Shown here: piece by piece, positions 6,188-6,554 of the stretch
How positions within the stretch are numbered: position 1 is the stretch's first letter
Layout of the letters: every line of letters begins with the position of its first letter
Assembly (NCBI GenBank): GCA_964631295.1
Contig: CAZVXI010000171.1
Coordinates: 1 to 6,554, forward strand
Length of the DNA: 6,554 nucleotides
Source: CAZVXI01 sp964631295
GTDB lineage: Bacteria; Planctomycetota; Phycisphaerae; Phycisphaerales; SM1A02
Direction: 5' to 3'
Made by a program: the position numbers and the translations under genes
The notes under the pieces: model-generated
Told to the model about the DNA's origin: nothing
Databases searched by the model: none
Seen by the model: only the letters and a program-made list of their open reading frames with translations

Positions 6188-6554
6188 TCAGGCCTCGTCC
6201 GCGATTTCCCGAAACCGCTCCAGAGTCGGTCGGCTGACATGGTGTTCGATCCCCTCTGCATCGACAGCGGCCACATCGGGGTCAACACCGATCGCCAGCA
6301 GGAACCGGTACACCGTGTCGTGCCGATCCTTGCACTGCCGCGCGAGCCGCTTGCCACGGGCAGTCAGTTCCACCGGCTTGTACGGTTCCGTCTGCACAAG
6401 ACCGTCGCGCTCCAGCCGCTGCACGATCCTTATGACGGTCACGTGCGTGACACCGAACTTGTCGGCAAGATCAGTCACCCGGCAGGCCCCCTGCGCGTCG
6501 ATGATGTCTGCGATCGCCTCGACATAATCCTCGGCCGTCTCAGTCGAATGATCC
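6188..6554 (-). CDS. mntR: MntR-like Mn-responsive transcriptional regulator (N-terminus outside window)
   Basis: The frame runs from the right edge to a TGA at 6188-6190, giving 121 visible residues. An apparent GTG start at 6476-6478 lies inside the first winged-helix region and is not the true start, because conserved MntR-like sequence (AEDYVEAIADII, codons 6503-6535) continues upstream. The protein has a winged helix-turn-helix with recognition segment near THVTVIRIVQRLE, then a metal/dimer domain ending in DAEGIEHHVS, a hallmark of proteobacterial-style MntR. All six residues that correspond to the Mn ligands of Bacillus MntR are present: Asp (codon 6527-6529), Glu (6518-6520), His (6320-6322), Glu (6254-6256), Glu (6245-6247) and His (6242-6244). 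An Asp rather than Met at the first position is typical of Mn-selective members. There is no C-terminal SH3 domain. It likely represses the import operon 140 bases downstream on the same strand. Identity is strong; only a few residues should be missing. Confidence 0.92.
   Translation of the reverse strand, partial: DHSTETAEDYVEAIADIIDAQGACRVTDLADKFGVTHVTVIRIVQRLERDGLVQTEPYKPVELTARGKRLARQCKDRHDTVYRFLLAIGVDPDVAAVDAEGIEHHVSRPTLERFREIADEA

Noticed and set aside
6476..6478. GTG as start of the mntR-like gene
   Set aside because: Conserved N-terminal residues, including the Asp and Glu metal ligands, are encoded upstream in the same frame up to the edge.
6027..6527. 166-codon open frame on the plus strand across the promoter and regulator
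   Set aside because: It would run through the operators, the promoter and the conserved regulator, and its Ser/Arg-rich translation shows no family features.
1..6554. CRISPR array, insertion sequence, tRNA or rRNA
   Set aside because: No direct repeat array, transposase, terminal inverted repeats or structural RNA pattern was seen; the window is almost entirely protein-coding.

Overview
The window holds a complete manganese/zinc-type ABC import operon on the minus strand. It sits beside a DtxR/MntR-family metal regulator that is cut by the right edge, and it meets, tail to tail, one unrelated plus-strand gene that is cut by the left edge. I suspect a planctomycete, probably Phycisphaerae-like. 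The reasons are moderately GC-rich DNA by eye, ABC-3 permeases carrying C-terminal DtxR-like domains, and a long helical LTxxQ-type hypothetical protein. This assignment is an inference from gene style, not from a marker gene.

Layout from the right edge, in the direction of transcription. The regulator (mntR-like, 6188-6554) ends about 140 bases before the operon. That gap holds a near-consensus sigma-70-type promoter (TTGACA, 18-base spacer, TACAAT on the minus strand) and two almost identical 18-bp inverted repeats, TTGTAG-N6-CTACAA. One repeat lies over the promoter spacer and the -10 element, and the other lies just after the predicted start of transcription. Next come a substrate-binding lipoprotein (5076-6047), an ATPase (4237-5076) and two membrane permeases (2838-4235 and 1519-2841). 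The four genes overlap by 1 to 4 bases or are separated by 1 base, so they are almost certainly one translationally coupled transcript. The order (binding protein, ATPase, permease, permease) is that of mntABCD and troABCD.

Inferred mode of action: the lipoprotein captures Mn2+ or Zn2+ outside the inner membrane, the two permeases form the channel and the ATPase dimer drives import. When cytoplasmic metal is plentiful, the metal-loaded regulator should bind the paired operators and shut the promoter.

The most striking point is that both permeases continue past their membrane core into a cytoplasmic winged-helix plus DtxR-dimerisation region that keeps most metal-ligand positions. The transporter may therefore carry its own metal sensor, giving a second, post-translational control on top of the MntR-like repressor.

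The left part (1-1518) encodes the C-terminal 505 residues of a soluble-looking, charged, helical protein of unknown function. It has three LTxxQ motifs and three weakly similar segments about 135 residues apart. Its stop codon directly abuts the stop codon of the last operon gene, with no intergenic base and no visible terminator.
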